64,000 bases of DNA, taken from assembly GCA_942486035.1 (NCBI GenBank), contig CALNXK010000161.1, positions 990,001 through 1,054,000 on the forward strand. The letters are read 5' to 3'. The notes beneath the pieces were generated by a model. That model did not search any database, was not told where the DNA came from, and saw only the letters and a program-made list of their open reading frames with translations. Position numbers and translations under genes: made by a program. The stretch's first letter is position 1; each line of letters begins with the position of its first letter. The stretch comes from Porites lobata (taxonomy: Eukaryota > Cnidaria > Anthozoa > Scleractinia > Poritidae). Shown here piece by piece: positions 34,901 to 46,115 of the stretch.

Positions 34901-37900
34901 AAGACGAGGACATGCGTGGATTGAGGGAAACGAAATTGGCCGTTTATCACACGGTATTAGGTGTCTCACAGGTGCAAAAGTTGTGATACTTAACAACAGA
35001 ATACACGACTGTGAAACTTCGGGGATTTTTTTCAGAGAACGATCTACTGGTCTGGTTGCAGGAAATCACATTTATTCCAACAAAGAAGCTGGTACGGACA
35101 TTCGTAGTGGTTCAGACCCAATCTTACAGCACAATCACATTCACAGTGGAAAACGTTCTGGAGTGGTTATTTTGGACCGTGGTAAAGGGATTATTAGAGA
35201 CAATGACATTTATGATAATAAAGAGGCAGGAGTTTACATTCTTTATCGTGGAAATCCCATTGTCAAGTGAGTTACAAATCATTTTAATTTTGCAAAACAT
35301 CGCTAGCTGCAGGTTAATGATGTAGATTCATTTTAGCATAGGGACGTGTTATCTTATTAATAGGGAGCTTAAGATCCGACGACGGCGACGGCAACAAAAC
35401 AGCAAAAAAAGCAATAGGTTTAGATTAGCAAAACCACAATTTTGCACGTGCATCACGCTTTTTTGTACATTTCTGTGCCGTCGTTGCACGACTACATGTG
35501 AAAATGCCCAATTTCACGTTTTGCTGGAGGACGGGAACACGAGACAACAACTCTCTTTTTCTTTTCTTGACCTTTGATACAGTCCTTTAGAATCAATTCC
35601 AAAAACATTTACCAGCATTTGACGAATTAAACGAGATAGAATAAGCGTCATAAAGTTTAAAGCAGCAAGCATTCACTTTTTAAGTGATGTTTTGGTAGCT
35701 GTCCCCGTCGTCGGATCTTAAGCTCCCTAACAATGATAATAGGACTGAGTGGAGTCCAATTCGGTCTGTAATCGTACGAGATATTAACAAAATCGGACGA
35801 CCATGTAGCTGGAGTCCGATTTGTTTAATAGTCACGAGTATGAAGTTCTGTTACCAATTAATCATAACTACAACACAATTTGTGATGTTTTAGCCCCCTT
35901 GAAAATAAAAAAACACAAGAATTTTCAAGAATTTTCTTGCTAGCAGTTGAAAAAGAGCCATTTTAGTGCATATGGCACGTACTGTCCGATATTACATAGG
36001 CATGATGCGTACTGTGCGATTACACTGTCCCGTTAGTTCTGAAATCAGGACAGTTGATAGCCAGTCAAATTTGAGAATTTTGTTATAGTTATGATTAAAC
36101 CGGTAAATGTACCTTAAACATGTCCAATATATTTCATTGTAGACACAACAGAATCTGGTCAGGACGAGCAGCTGGTGTTGCTGTGACTGAGGAAGGAAAG
36201 GGCCACATTCTGTACAATGACATTTATGGGATGGAGTGGGGTGGCGTAGACATCCGCAATGGTGGTAACCCTGTGGTGTCTAATAACTGGATCAGGGATG
36301 GACATGCCGACGGAATTGTCATTGGAGAGGGTGGCAAGGGAGTCATCATGGATAATGACATAAGAGGTATTTAATTCTCAGTGTTATTGGAGGAAAAGCC
36401 CATACTCTTACCCGGGTTTTGAATTAATTTCCTCATGACATCTCGCTACCATGTAGCAGACTCGCCACCAACGAATAACTCTGAAATAACTGACACAGTT
36501 TAATACCTAGGATTACTTCCCTAAGATTAATTTTAACATTTTTTACTTTTTCGTCAAGCTTCTGCGAATTTAAAGTCGACCCAAATACAAGTCTGTCGAT
36601 CCTAACTGACGATCCTTGCGTTGAACGTCTTATGCTCTCGATAATGCAAATACTAATAATACGTGTACAGGTTTTGTGAATGTAAACTTTGACATTTGAG
36701 AGATTAAAAAACTGGCAGAAACGTTTCACAACCACTAGTCATTTCTTTGCGATATGAAAATAAGGCAACGGTTAAGAAATTTCCGTTCATGACGGTTCAA
36801 ATCAGTGCTAAGCCAAGTTCTATTTTTGGTGGCGAGGTGACCAGGTACCGGTGAACCGATTTTTCCTTTTTCGGAGGAAAAAAAACAGTTTTTGTGTTAC
36901 ACTTCTGTGCTGTAGGTCTTTTGTGGAATTTGGCTGTTGTTCAAGATTGCCTCTGCCTGATTCCATTACATCTGAATACCTAGCTCTCTCTCACCCCTAA
37001 AAATAAGGGCTCATCATGTCCCACCGGGATTTGAGTTCCTGACCTCACAGACACTGCCGGTGTTGTATCACTGACGGTAATGAAACTACTATAAAGCCCA
37101 GTTTGCGGATATGATTGCTCCAATCACAAATTTCGTCAAGCGTAGTGATCATATGGAAACCAGCCTTAAATGAAACTTCGGAAATTCGGACTTTGATTTA
37201 TTTTTGTGGTCCACATTGAGTCTTATGCCTGCACTTCTTTCTCAGTCAGTCCAAGCCCTACTTGTGTGCATTCTGTGGAAAATAATAGTATAACGGGTAT
37301 ATATGCGATTGCTACGATTATTAAAGAAACCAGGGCTTTGTTAATGAATCTGATTCATGTTTTTTTTTTAAGATTCTGCTAATGCTTGTTCTTGTAATAA
37401 TATTTTAGAATTGAGGGTGAAAACGAGTACGAGATTTAACTTAAAGTTTTTGCGCGTGTTCTCAAACAAAAAGACACCCGGGAAACCTTCATTTTCCTTT
37501 TTTTTCACCGAAAAAGTTAGTACGGTTATTTATACTGAGGGAGGTTAAGCCCTCTCCCGATAGCAAAAGGATAAAACTTCTTACATTTCATAACTTGTTT
37601 TTGCCACTACGACATTCTCCCTAAAACCCGTTGTAGAATGACGACGACGGCGATCACGTTTTCCCGCTGGTTCACGCGCGTGCACTACTTATTATTGGGA
37701 AAATCTCGTACTCGTAGTCGTCCTCGTCCTCGAATCTAAAGCTCTCTATTGTCATCCAGGAAACAGTGGTTGTGGAGTGTGGATCCTCACTGTCTCCAAG
37801 CCACTCATCTACGGAAATCGAATCGCGGACTGTGGAGACAGCGGAGTGGCCCTTGTTAGTAACAGTGACCTGCATCATGATAATCAACAGCTTAGCTCAC

Positions 37901-40147
37901 AGTTTTCGCAGTCAGAGCAAGAGGTAAGTCGAGTAATGTCGTGTCTTAACCCTTTCACTGCCAAATGTGGCCAAAGGCAAATTTCGACCAAATTTCCAAA
38001 TTTCGTTTTCAAAAATTTTGACAAACAAATAGCATCATGTGAAAGTACAGGCAGAGAGCTTTCATTTGAATGGTCACATCATAGGATTTCGTCCGCAGAC
38101 TCAAAAGTTAGAGTCGCCTTACAAAACTCCATCAAGTACTCTGGCAGTGAAGGGGTTAATACAGCATGTGTCAACCTCATACCCAGGGTTCTCTCCTACC
38201 CGTCCCTACGGAGCTAGAGAGAACCTGGGAACGAGGTTGTACATGTATATGGCTGAATCCGCGAGCGGGCAAGGTGAAGCGAATCCTGTGTTCTGATTGG
38301 CTATCGGAGCGGGCAAGATCGGCTCATCTTGCTGGTCCATCCTGCGTTGGTCCTGCAAGAAAAATTTCTCTTTTTGGCTATTTCATAAATCCTTTATTGA
38401 CCAAGTTTGTTTCATCAAGGTGGCTGAATGTTGGCCTGTTCTTTTTTGCGTTTTTTTGTTGAGTGGTTTTAGTGGGAAGATTTTGGTGTTTTGAATAGGT
38501 GGTCGCACATGGAGGTTAATTCGACCTTATTTGATGTTGTTTGGTGTTCTCATCACTTATGTCTTACTACCGTTAGCTATGGAACTGTGTACAGTCCCCA
38601 TCCCCTCCCCTGCCGAGGGAAGGAGATGGTGCACGGCTACCGTGAAATCTTTCTGGATTATTCAATTGTTTTATCCTCATTTAGGAACAGCAAATGCAAC
38701 CGTTATTCTTTGATGAAGATTTGTCTTCCGCTTCCAACTTTGACGACCATGAGCAGTCAATTGATTTGAACGGTAAGAGAACAAAGTTTCTCACCTAAGT
38801 TACAATTAGACTGTTTCAGGAGGAGCCCCTTATTTTCCTCGGGGATGATAGGGCGTGAGAAGTACACGAGTGTGCGTGCGCGTGCAAGCTCCCCATGAGG
38901 AAGTTTTATTCTCTCTTCCCTCTTTCCCTCTGCTTCTCAGCTTTCTCGTGGGTGAAATTTTTCGCGCGCGCTCACGAGTTTCAATCGCTCTGCTATCTAA
39001 GAGGAAAATAAAAGACTAGTTGTAGTGCAGTATGTTTCGGAAAGGCCTGGCAAAATAATTATTCTGGCCAATCCCAAGACAGCTAAAAGTCAAATAAGTC
39101 CATTAGATCTTTAAGCGGATTGTTGTTGGCGCCAGTCGCGGGAAAATGTCTGATTTGTTTTGCCTTCCACTTCTGATTGGCTTGAAAATTGTCTCGAGAT
39201 TTTTCAGTTAATCGCGAAGCGAGGATGCTAGACAACTGAAAACCACGGCGGCCCAACCTTTATCCGCCCTGTTGAAAACTGTTCTAAAAGTCCGCTGTGC
39301 AACGCATCATCAGAGAAGTGTTCTACAAATAAATAAAAGGAGTAGATTGTATTGTGCTTTTTTCTTTTCATGTTTAACAGGCCCTCGACCAGACAAGAAC
39401 TTTGCTTGTGTAGACAACAACACAATTTTCGACAACGCAGGTCACGGTATCTATTTTTCCGGCAGCGAGGGGCTGCTTATCAGGGGCAATAACGTGCACA
39501 ACAATGAAGGCTGCGGTATTAAAATCGCTAAACCAGCGGAAATCACCATTGAGGACAACAGTGTCTGCAGAAACAACAGCTCCGGTGTAAGTATTGAAAT
39601 AGCCTGCAGTGCCAATGTCAGCGGAAACGGTATCTATGGAAACCGAAAGCACGGAATTGTCGTGTCTGGAAAGGGCTTGATCAAGGAAAATGACGTTTTT
39701 TGCAACGTTTTAAGTGGGGTTGAACTGAGGGGTCCTGGAGATCCTTACATCACTAGAAATCGCATACAATCCACCGACCACTACGGCGTAAATATTCTCG
39801 AAAACGCGCGCGGATATGTGGATAGTAATGACATTTACCAGTGCAGCGCGGCAGGTTTGTATCAACATCCCGACAGCACAGTGCTGGTGATAAACAATCG
39901 CACAATTCCGGTCAATACCAAAAATGGTCGTCAAGTGCGCATCGTCAACGAAGGTACTAACGACTGCAGGCACGACCCGGTGGGACTGGATCTAGACTCG
40001 CCTCCGCGTCCACTACTTCCTGATAAGAACAGTAAATTTCCGAGGCCGGCAATGTCCCGGATTTCGATGTCATCGTCAGGGAATGGGCACTTAGTGGCGG
40101 GAATGACGTCATGTAATGGACGAAGTCGTTTCTGCGTGGTTTCTTGA
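28918..40147 (+). CDS. FBXO10: FBXO10, F-box / beta-helix ubiquitin ligase substrate receptor
   Basis: SCF-type E3 substrate receptor. The F-box binds SKP1, and the right-handed parallel beta-helix (PbH1/CASH repeats) is the likely substrate side. Exons: 28918-29526, 34293-35266, 36143-36366, 37760-37923, 38685-38772, 39381-40147; 2826 nt, 941 aa, close to human FBXO10 (956). F-box at residues ~5-50 (LPLELWRVILNHLSVRDL, then CSQVCQEWREL); conserved TRWKEL and HPNWPN follow. The helix runs from ~120, with many GxxxIxxNxI turns such as GKGIIRDNDIYDNKEAGVY. FBXO10 is preferred over FBXO11 because there is no C-terminal UBR zinc finger. The protein ends in CVVS, a CaaX box; human FBXO10 also ends in a CaaX box. 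The start ATG opens the F-box directly. Intron 1 is 4.8 kb and may contain a cassette exon (31061-31246). Confidence 0.95.
31061..31246 (+). other. Possible alternative (cassette) exon of FBXO10
   Basis: Bounded by a strong acceptor (long T-rich tract, TTCTACAG at 31053-31060) and a donor GTGAGA at 31247. It is 186 nt (62 codons), open in the phase that would join FBXO10 exons 1 and 2 without a frame change. The encoded segment (STVRGLTKFKTRGRL..., ending in ESGLK) has no match that I recognise and is absent from human FBXO10, where the flanking exons' sequences are contiguous. It may be a chance ORF. Confidence 0.3.
33011..33145. mobile_element. Near-complete fold-back element
   Basis: ATTACATGGCCG at the left and CGGCCATGTAAT at the right, continuing inward ('gataaaatttgtatcc', 'ctgaaagtatctctc' against 'gagagatactttcag') so that almost all of the 135 bp pairs with itself. 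It would form a long hairpin in intronic RNA. Confidence 0.8.
35363..35727. mobile_element. MITE, GGGAGCTTAAG family (long subfamily)
   Basis: In FBXO10 intron 2. GGGAGCTTAAGATCCGACGA and its inverse at the right end form ~20-bp perfect inverted repeats, with TA on both sides. Interior 'cggcgacggcaacaaaac' and 'cacgttttgctggaggacg' match the copy at 63466-63828. Confidence 0.85.
36440..36850 (+). mobile_element. ~410-bp MITE (GCCACCAACGAATAACTC), copy 1
   Basis: In FBXO10 intron 3. 'tcgccaccaacgaataactc' at the left and 'ggtggcgaggtgacca' at the right are partial inverted termini. The interior 'aactgacacagtttaatacc' and 'gtcgatcctaactgacgatcc' recur in reverse orientation at 43205-43640. No ORF of note. 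Confidence 0.65.
37403..37750. mobile_element. Long-TIR MITE (TAGATTCGAGGA... family), copy 2
   Basis: Same family and orientation as 23430-23822; left end degenerate ('ttttagaattgagggtg'), right end intact ('cgtactcgtagtcgtcctcg' then 'aatctaaagctctctatt'). It ends 9 nt before the FBXO10 exon that starts at 37760, so element sequence forms much of the pyrimidine-rich tract of that acceptor. Confidence 0.75.
37950..38155. mobile_element. TTAA-flanked MITE, CCCTTTCACTGCCA ends
   Basis: CCCTTTCACTGCCA and TGGCAGTGAAGGGG form inverted repeats, flanked by TTAA at 37946-37949 and 38156-38159, starting 22 nt after the FBXO10 donor at 37924. A decayed relative lies at about 6600-6900 in CCT1 ('aggatttcatctacagactc' against 'aggatttcgtccgcagactc'). 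Confidence 0.75.
38172..38240. mobile_element. Short element with CCCAGGGTTCTCTC / GAGAGAACCTGGGAACGAGG ends
   Basis: A ~70-bp fold-back in FBXO10 intron 4. Related ends occur at about 41412-41490 ('cgtccccaggctgtcctcta' and 'gagagaaccctgggaacgag') and at about 40750-40865 ('gggaacgaggctgtc'), so it is a dispersed short family. Confidence 0.55.
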
Positions 40148-42387
40148 TTAACACTAAGCTGGTCGGACATTCCGGCTACAATAACCATCACATTCCGTCG
40201 TGAGCCCAACTAATAATAAGTATCTTGTCAGCGTCTTAGACTTTTAGTTTGAAATTAGATTTCGCTATTTTCACAATCGTCCGCATAATCCAATATGGTA
40301 GTTGAACTTCCGCGAGGTACTCGTTTTCAATACAAGGCTGGAGTCGAGGTTATCGACTCCAGACCTGTTCTTCACTGTGAATGACTGAGCCATAACACCC
40401 AAGGCTCTGGTGACGAGTATGAGTCAACACACGTTAGTCACTAAAGCATGCTCAATTGAACAGGAATATGTTTACTGCAAGCGTGCGTTTCCCCTTTAAA
40501 ACGATTTAATGTCATGTTTCACGTCGGCTGTTGTTTGCAGAAAACAGTCTTTATCCATTGCTTTACTTTCATAAGCTATTTTAAATGTCGATAAACATAA
40601 ACACAAAATTGCTTTCTAACCAGGTACCAAAAATTTTCGGAAATGTCGTTCGGTAATTTTCGTTTTATTTTTTTCATTTACCTGTCGTTTTTGCCGAGGA
40701 GAAACAGGCGCGGCTGTGAAGACCTGAAAGCCTGAAACTTGTTAGTCTTCCTCCCAGTCTCGTCCGCTGGCCAGTTCGTACCAACCGAGTGACGTTTTCC
40801 CGACAAGCTTGACAGATGACGTCACGTCCGAAATCGCCGAGGACGACTGGGAACGAGGCTGTCTTCAGTCTTCCGGCATGTGTTCTTTGTGTCGTCACCA
40901 AACGCTGCTTCCTGTTCGATGGTGTTTCTTTTAATGACCATGTTCTCTAAAGAACATACGCACTAGATGCTTATTGCATTTGGACACTTAATGAGAAAAA
41001 TATGTGTTCAGAGATTAAACTAAACATTTTTATCCCAGTGTAAAACACATTAAAAGTCTCCAATTTGTAAGGTAAAAAATATATAACTTTTGATATCAAA
41101 ATTTACCGAACGTCGCCATTAATCTATCTGCAATTGCGCAGAAACAAACAAACAAACAAACAAAATAGTTAATATTAAACACCTTTCTAGTAAATTTATT
41201 TTGCATAATAGTTATTTATGTTTTTTCGCTTATTTTGCTTATTGTAAGGGTCAAGGGTTGCCACTCAGTTTATCTTCCTGAATCCGCCTTTGACCTTAAA
41301 TACGAGAAATTTCCAGTTTTTCGATGTATTTATAGTTTGCATTTTTTTGTTTTGATTTGTTTTTGTTTCTTTTTGGTTGTATATGTATGTCGTACTTTAT
41401 ACCTTTTCCGCCTCGTCCCCAGGCTGTCCTCTACTCGTCCCCGGAGCGATATATGACAAGTAGGAGAGAACCCTGGGAACGAGGTTGCCTTCCCGGCATT
41501 CCGTTCAGTGAGCACACAATAAAACGAGGTCGAGGCTTGAATGGAGAATTCCATACAAATCGCTGAAGTTGTCTCTTCAAGCCTTAGGCCATTTTGTCTC
41601 TTCTTGATCGTGAAGGAGAAAGATAGGCTCTTGCTGAACCGCGTCAAGGCTTTGAAATCACCTCAGGCCGAATTTCTAAACTAGTCAATCTTCTTTTCTC
41701 TCGTCAAAACTAGTTTTTCGATCGCGAGCATCCGTTTATTCGGATAAACCGATGGTCATAACTGAGCCCGGTGAACCAAGCGCACAGCTATTAGGTCTGG
41801 GTTCAAAACAGTATTCTAGCAACACGCAACGCATGTTCAACGAAGATTTGTACTCGATCAGTCATGCAGATTATTTTCAAGTCCGCAAAATCGAGCATGC
41901 AAGTGAAAGAAAGGCTCTGCTAGTACCGTGGAACCTTTCACGGAAATGCTGGAAGGGCCTAATTTTTATCATATTGTGAACATGGCAACAGAAAACAGGC
42001 AAAGACGTGCTACTTTTCCATACATAAAAGTGTGAGTAACTAGCTACTCGATTAAAAAATAGAATATTGAAGAGAGTTTGTTTATTGGTACTAAAATGTG
42101 TGTATAAAAGATTAAAAGCAATAATAGGTGTTACTTAAGGAATTCAGCTTTCACAACCAGATGATTAATTTGAACGTAAATTATACCTCTATCTAAGCTA
42201 ATTTAACCCAAACTTTGGTCTTTTGACTCGACTTTAACACCACAGATTGGATTAATTGTGTGGAATGAAATTTGATTAAATCTTATACTTGAAGAGTAAA
42301 CGGCTTGTTCTCAGTTTCTTTATACTAGCTCTACTTCTTCTCCAGGGATCTCTTCTTGCTCGCCGATAGTGCGCGTTGTGCCTTAAG

Positions 42388-42976
42388 GTACGGTAAAACG
42401 GGCTAAAAAACGTGTTTTGCCACATTGCTGTAAAATAAGTTGAAAAGCAATGGTAGTCTTTACACTAGAGCCTAAATAAGCTAAGACATATTTCAAGACA
42501 AGTAAATTTTAATTACTTGAGATCTTACTTAGGCCTTTACACATGAATTTTTGGTTAAGTAAAACTTAGCGGCTCTTAAGTCTTACTTAACAGCCTAGTG
42601 TAAAGACAACCAATGTTGCGCGTTTTACCACCCACGTTCAATCAGGTTGTTGCAGGTCGCGAAGAGTTGTTGCAGAAAGTAGAGAGTAGTTCTACTTTTG
42701 CAACAGCGTTGGTACGTGTTGCGCGTTTTACCGGCCCAAGGCAAACTTGTTTTGCAGCAAGTGACGTGACTCCCGTGTACCCGTGTATGGCGTGACTCCC
42801 GCGTAATTTTATCCAATCAGAAGCCAGTATACACACAACCTGCAGCAACGATAATTTTTTGGCAAGACAGGTTTGAATGTGGGTGGTAAAACGCGCAAAA
42901 AAGCCTTTCAACTCGTTTTGCAGCTATGTTGCAAAACAAGCTGCACATTTTCTTGCCCGTTTTACCGCAGCTTTAC
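42388..42976. mobile_element. Inverted-repeat element (ACGGTAAAACGGGC) with nested MITE
   Basis: Left 'acggtaaaacgggctaaaaa' and right 'cttgcccgttttaccgcag' open ~65-bp imperfect inverted repeats that also share 'caagttgaaaagc'-like inner sequence. The interior has two 'gcgcgttttacc' motifs. A second element, 42456-42607, with GTCTTTACACTAG / CTAGTGTAAAGAC ends, is inserted in the left arm. Confidence 0.7.
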
Positions 42977-43204
42977 GAAGACTGCACGGCTCCCAGTGAA
43001 CGGCGCCTCGATCGCGTGTTACACCCTTCCTACGACGCCCTGCGCCTTGCCGCCTGGGGACAAGGCAGAACTACATCAAGTCAGCCCAATTAACACCCCC
43101 AAATATACCGACACAACAGGCCATTGTGTTTAGACAATTAAGGTGGCTCTTTTATCCTGAATGGCTTTAGGTACAGTTTCTTCGAAGAAAACGTCTCCCG
43201 GTCA

Positions 43205-43640
43205 GAAGGCCTAGGGTCCTATCTGGTCACCTCGCCACCAACGAAATCGCCATCAAGCATTAATTGTTTTGAACCTTGATTCAAGAACGGAAATTTCTTA
43301 ACTGTTACTATATTTTACATTTCACACGAATGACCAGTGGATGTGAAAATTTTCTGTCAGTTTTTTTTATAATCTCTCAAATGCCAAAGTTTACACCCAC
43401 CGAAGCTATACATGTATTATTACTGTTTGCATTATATACCAAGAGCATCATGAAAGACGTTCGACGATTTCAAGGATCGTCAATTGATCGACAGATTTGA
43501 ATATGGGTCGATTTTAAATTCGAATACACTTGACGAACAAGTAAAAATCTTAGGTAGGCAATCCCGGTATTAAACTGTGTCAGTTATTTGAGAGTTATTC
43601 GTTGGTGACGAGTCGACTTATTGGTGGCGAGATGACCGCA
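43205..43640 (-). mobile_element. ~410-bp MITE, copy 2 (inverted relative to 36440)
   Basis: Reverse-complement match to 36440-36850 across its length: 'ctgtgtcagttatttgagag', 'ggatcgtcaattgatcgaca', 'ataatctctcaaatgccaa'. Ends carry the CTCGCCACCAACG / CGTTGGTG motif. The copies lie 6.4 kb apart, facing each other across the FBXO10 3' end. Confidence 0.65.
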
Positions 43641-43920
43641 AACCCGCCTACCCGAACTATCCTGGGCGAGCTAAAAATATAACCTGCGATCAGGCGTTTT
43701 TTTTTAAGGGAAAGCGTGGAACAAAGGTTCTTTTCCCCTGACTATTTTTATGCATACTACTGACATGCATGTCTGCTACGCTCTTTCGAACTTCACGTCT
43801 TGTATTTCTAACCTTATCTTCCGACTTATTGGGCGACGAATTCCGCCTAAATGAACGACTTATACTTAGATATCATATGGAGTCAGGTTCGTTCAAAACT
43901 GTCCGTCGCTGTCTAGACTC

Positions 43921-44160
43921 AAGCATTGGAATTCCGGTCCTTGTTCTTCCAAACATTAGAATTCTGACTTTATTCTTCCAAACATTGGATTTCTGACCTT
44001 ATTCTTCCAAACACTGGAATTCCGATCCTTATCCATCCATGCACTGGAATCCCGATCCTGCTTATCCATCTAAACATTGGAATTCTGATCCTTATTCTTC
44101 CAAACATTGGAATGCTTATCCTTGTCTTTCCATACATTGGAATTCCGATCCTTATTTTTC
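43921..44160. repeat. 28-30 bp minisatellite (~8 units)
   Basis: Units of the type 'acattggaattctgatcct' + 'tattcttcca', about eight copies, drifted. A looser TTTGGAATT / CATTTGAATT repetition continues at about 45050-45600. Confidence 0.85.
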
Positions 44161-45854
44161 AAACAAGCGATTTACCTTTTTTACTGCCACTACTTCTTAC
44201 GTAAGATTACAGCATTACATTCAATTTTAGATACAATTCATATCGTACCACTGGTTACAATACAAGATATCTTAATCTTGAAAAATAATACAGTTATAGT
44301 TGAACAAGAACAGTTTCGTAAAATAGGTCATATAGAATGATCAAAACGGCGAGTGTTGGGGAGACCTGAGAAAGCCAAAGGCTTGTTCAAGGACGGTCCC
44401 CCTGTGATTTGGTCATTGGTTGACATAATTTATATCAGAAGAATTTATAGCAGAAGAATACAGCAGACTACAGTCAGCAATTTCAAAGGTACGAGAAAGA
44501 AAGTCACAAACATAGAGAGAAGAAAAAGTTGTTGAGCTTGAGACGGATAATGAAAGGGAATTCCAAATTTTTGCACCTAAGTAATAACGTAAATCCTCTA
44601 TTAAGCCTCGCCTCTTTTCAGGGAAAGAAAGATAATAAGCTCTCCTTCCACAACTAAGCCCCCCATCCCCTCCCCCAATTATTCTTCACTAAAGAATGAT
44701 AGACTGTATCAGTCAACCACGACTGTAAAACTTTCGTGTGCACTGATCCGGGATGGCCGGTTTATTTATACCAACTGGAAGTTCAGATTTGATCACTGAA
44801 CCTCGTCTGTATGACCTGCGACCTTCTTGTACTTAAGCTTTTCCACTTTGTTGTCTAGTTCTCTATGGAGAACTGATACCGTCGTCTTTTCTAAATCAAA
44901 TATGCCCCCCTCTCAAATAGGGCCCCCCCGAAATGGGCTTGAAATAATTAAATCCTGCGGGGAGCTTAATCAGGATAGAGGATTTCAGGTAGTAAACTGT
45001 TTTTAAAATATTTTTTCGACAAACGGTACAATTATGACCTTATCTACGGTAAACATTTGTATTCTTATCTTTTCTTTCCACTCACTGGAATTTTTATCTT
45101 ATCCTTCCAATTGATTTGGAGACTTTGGAAATCGAAAAGTTTAGAACTCGAAACATTTGAATTTAAGAGTTTGGAAGTCCATGCATTTCAACAGTTCCGA
45201 GTTCCAAAAACTCCTACTTTCAAAACGAGGCTAAGTGCAAAACCCTTGTTGTGAAAATGAGTTTTATTTGCATGAGATTCATATCAATGACATCAATATC
45301 TTCGCCCCTGACCTCGCTTTAAAACAGAGGCTTCAGGCAAATCATAAATGGCCTATTGAAAGGTCTGAATTGACATTTGAATTCAAGTTTGGAGTTCCTA
45401 ACATTTGAATTGAAGGTAGAGTTTTGACTTTTAAACGTTTGAATTTAAAAGTTTTGAAAGGCAAACATTTGAATTCAAACATGAATAGAGAAGAGTCGTG
45501 GATTCAAATGTTTTGCTATAAATCTCTTAATTTGAAAAATAAATTGAAAAATTTGGAATAACAAACTTATGAATTTAAATTTTGGAATTCCAAACTCGTT
45601 ATTTCCAGTAACTGAAACTCCTAATTCTTTATGTCTTGTAGTCATATATTTGGCAATCAAATTCCTTGAATTTATTTAAAATGTTTGCCGGAAATCAAAA
45701 CTGACTTGAATTCAAAGTTTGAAATCTCGTAAGATCTGTAACGAGATTTCAAATTACATTCTTCTACAAAAAGAAGCTTCTAAGAATTTGGAAGGTTGGG
45801 ATTCTCTGAGATGACCAGATTCCATTTTAAACAATTATTGAATGAGGTTTTTGT

Positions 45855-46115
45855 GATGATATCCGGAAATCGCAGTCGTAGGAATATGAGCGCCTTTTCT
45901 TGCGCGGTTTCCGGTTTATTAACCTTGATTGCGTGGAGCCTGGGGAGTACACCGGAAGTTATTTGGTTGTGCGATCGAGGCTTCAAAATGCTCCAGTTCA
46001 ATGGATCTCTCCGCGAACGAAAATGAATTTCCTCGTATTCGGGAGCAAGGCTTTCCTTTCATGTAACCAGTTTTTGCTCTGATTTCGTATCCTTAACGTG
46101 ATACCTTTGTTTCCA
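45855..46115 (+). promoter_or_regulatory. Probable ELOA promoter and 5' leader
   Basis: Three GGAA-type ETS core motifs cluster here: TCCGGAAAT at about 45861, an inverted TTTCCGG at about 45908 and the strong ACCGGAAGTT at 45951-45960, within 260 bp of the ELOA start codon. This is typical of TATA-less housekeeping promoters. The transcription start cannot be set. Confidence 0.4.

Larger units (their letters stand above)
40148..46115. other. Intergenic, FBXO10 to ELOA (6 kb)
   Basis: No supported gene. From left to right: FBXO10 3' UTR without a clear AATAAA near the stop; CCCAGG-type fold-backs near 40.8 and 41.4 kb; (AAAC)n at about 41141-41164; a nested inverted-repeat element at 42388-42976; copy 2 of the 410-bp MITE at 43205-43640; a 28-30 bp minisatellite at 43921-44160; an element with 'aaatcctctattaagcc' / 'gatagaggattt' ends at about 44588-44985; a degenerate TTTGGAATTC-rich array at about 45050-45600; then the ELOA promoter. 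Confidence 0.5.

Noticed and set aside
34539..35270. 243-codon ORF starting with ATG at 34539
   Set aside because: It is the 3' part of FBXO10 exon 2; the reading frame is open and conserved back to the acceptor at 34292, so the ATG is internal.
37020..37060. Another tRNA-T-arm-like string on minus (ggaactcaaatcccgg)
   Set aside because: No paired acceptor stem or anticodon arm; at most a decayed SINE head.
42613..43133. Several overlapping ORFs in both strands
   Set aside because: All lie in the 42388-42976 inverted-repeat element, where symmetrical sequence gives mirrored ORFs.
44588..44985. Candidate MITE with 'aaatcctctattaagcc' ends
   Set aside because: Not listed as its own feature because the right end is imperfect ('gagcttaatcaggatagagg') and no target duplication could be set; mentioned under the intergenic entry.
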